Positions 6,035 to 6,198 of a stretch of DNA of 6,198 bases are shown piece by piece. The number at the start of each line of letters is the position of its first letter. Position 1 is the stretch's first letter. This stretch comes from Candidatus Krumholzibacteriia bacterium. GTDB taxonomy: Bacteria > Krumholzibacteriota > Krumholzibacteriia > Krumholzibacteriales > Krumholzibacteriaceae. The stretch covers positions 1 through 6,198 of the forward strand of contig JAQTVX010000138.1 of assembly GCA_028706585.1 (NCBI GenBank), in the 5' to 3' direction. Below the pieces are notes generated by a model. That model saw nothing but the letters and a program-made list of their open reading frames with translations, did no database searches and had not been told where the DNA came from. The position numbers and the translations under genes were made by a program.

Positions 6035-6140
6035 TGCTGTATCACGGTTTGAAGGAAGTTCAAGAAGCAGGAAATCCCGGGGCGCTGTGCGGTCCAGCAT
6101 GTAGTCGCCGGGACCTCGGACGGCCCCGGAAGGAGAGCGC

Positions 6141-6198
6141 GTGTCCCATAAACGTAGGCCCGAGCGAAGTCCGGCTACGATGAGGCAGAGACGATGGC
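6141..6198 (+). CDS. Probable start of a further gene, truncated by the window edge
   Basis: GGAAGGAG (6128-6135) sits 5 bases before GTG 6141, and the frame stays open to the end of the window, giving MSHKRRPERSPATMRQRRW. It lies beyond the protease terminator, so it would be a separate unit. An in-frame ATG at 6180 is a possible alternative start. The N-terminus is strongly basic. Too little is visible to name a family, and an open stretch of 19 codons is weak evidence in GC-rich DNA; the ribosome site is the main support. Confidence 0.45.
   Translation, partial: MSHKRRPERSPATMRQRRW

Noticed and set aside
6049..6063. Inverted repeat TTGAA-(5)-TTCAA downstream of the terminator
   Set aside because: Five-base arms alone are easily found by chance, and no promoter or gene boundary coincides with it.
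5519..6100. A 193-codon minus-strand frame at the end of the protease gene
   Set aside because: Arginine- and alanine-rich antisense shadow of the FnIII-like repeats; it also runs through the terminator.

Overview
The window comes from a GC-rich bacterium that uses clear Shine-Dalgarno sites and sigma70-type promoters. A lipobox-bearing secreted protease, tandem fibronectin-type modules and a DUF2378/V4R-like protein fit a Gram-negative environmental lineage (Myxococcota-like or a related metagenomic phylum). The taxonomic guess is weak because no rRNA or marker gene is present.

Left part (1-1978, + strand): the 3' part of a gene for an MprF-type aminoacyl-phosphatidylglycerol synthase domain (DUF2156), followed by a separate gene for an MprF-N/AglD-type flippase-like membrane protein (PF03706). 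Together they resemble a split MprF with the two halves in reversed order, which would modify lipid head groups and move the product across the inner membrane.

Middle part (2024-3605, - strand): a two-gene operon transcribed leftwards, converging on the first pair. A PhzF-family isomerase/epimerase comes first, then a small DUF2378/V4R-like protein with a cysteine-rich C-terminus. A GC-rich hairpin lies in the 45-base convergent gap.

Regulatory part (3606-4165): a 560-base divergent intergenic region. It holds two consensus-grade promoters back to back: TTGACA-16-TATAAT leftwards, toward phzF, and TTGACA-18-TACAAT rightwards, toward the protease. Their -35 boxes are the arms of a 21-base near-palindrome, so one bound protein could control both. 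The rightward transcript has a leader of about 160 nt with several perfect hairpins. It also carries a second, perfect Shine-Dalgarno site in a hairpin loop, followed by a two-codon start-stop frame (Met-Arg-stop). The leftward transcript has a leader of about 320 nt.

Right part (4166-6198, + strand): a 598-residue lipoprotein subtilase (proteinase K/aqualysin-like) with an I9 propeptide, a complete catalytic triad and two tandem fibronectin-III-like modules. A strong hairpin terminator follows, and then the first codons of another gene, cut by the window edge.
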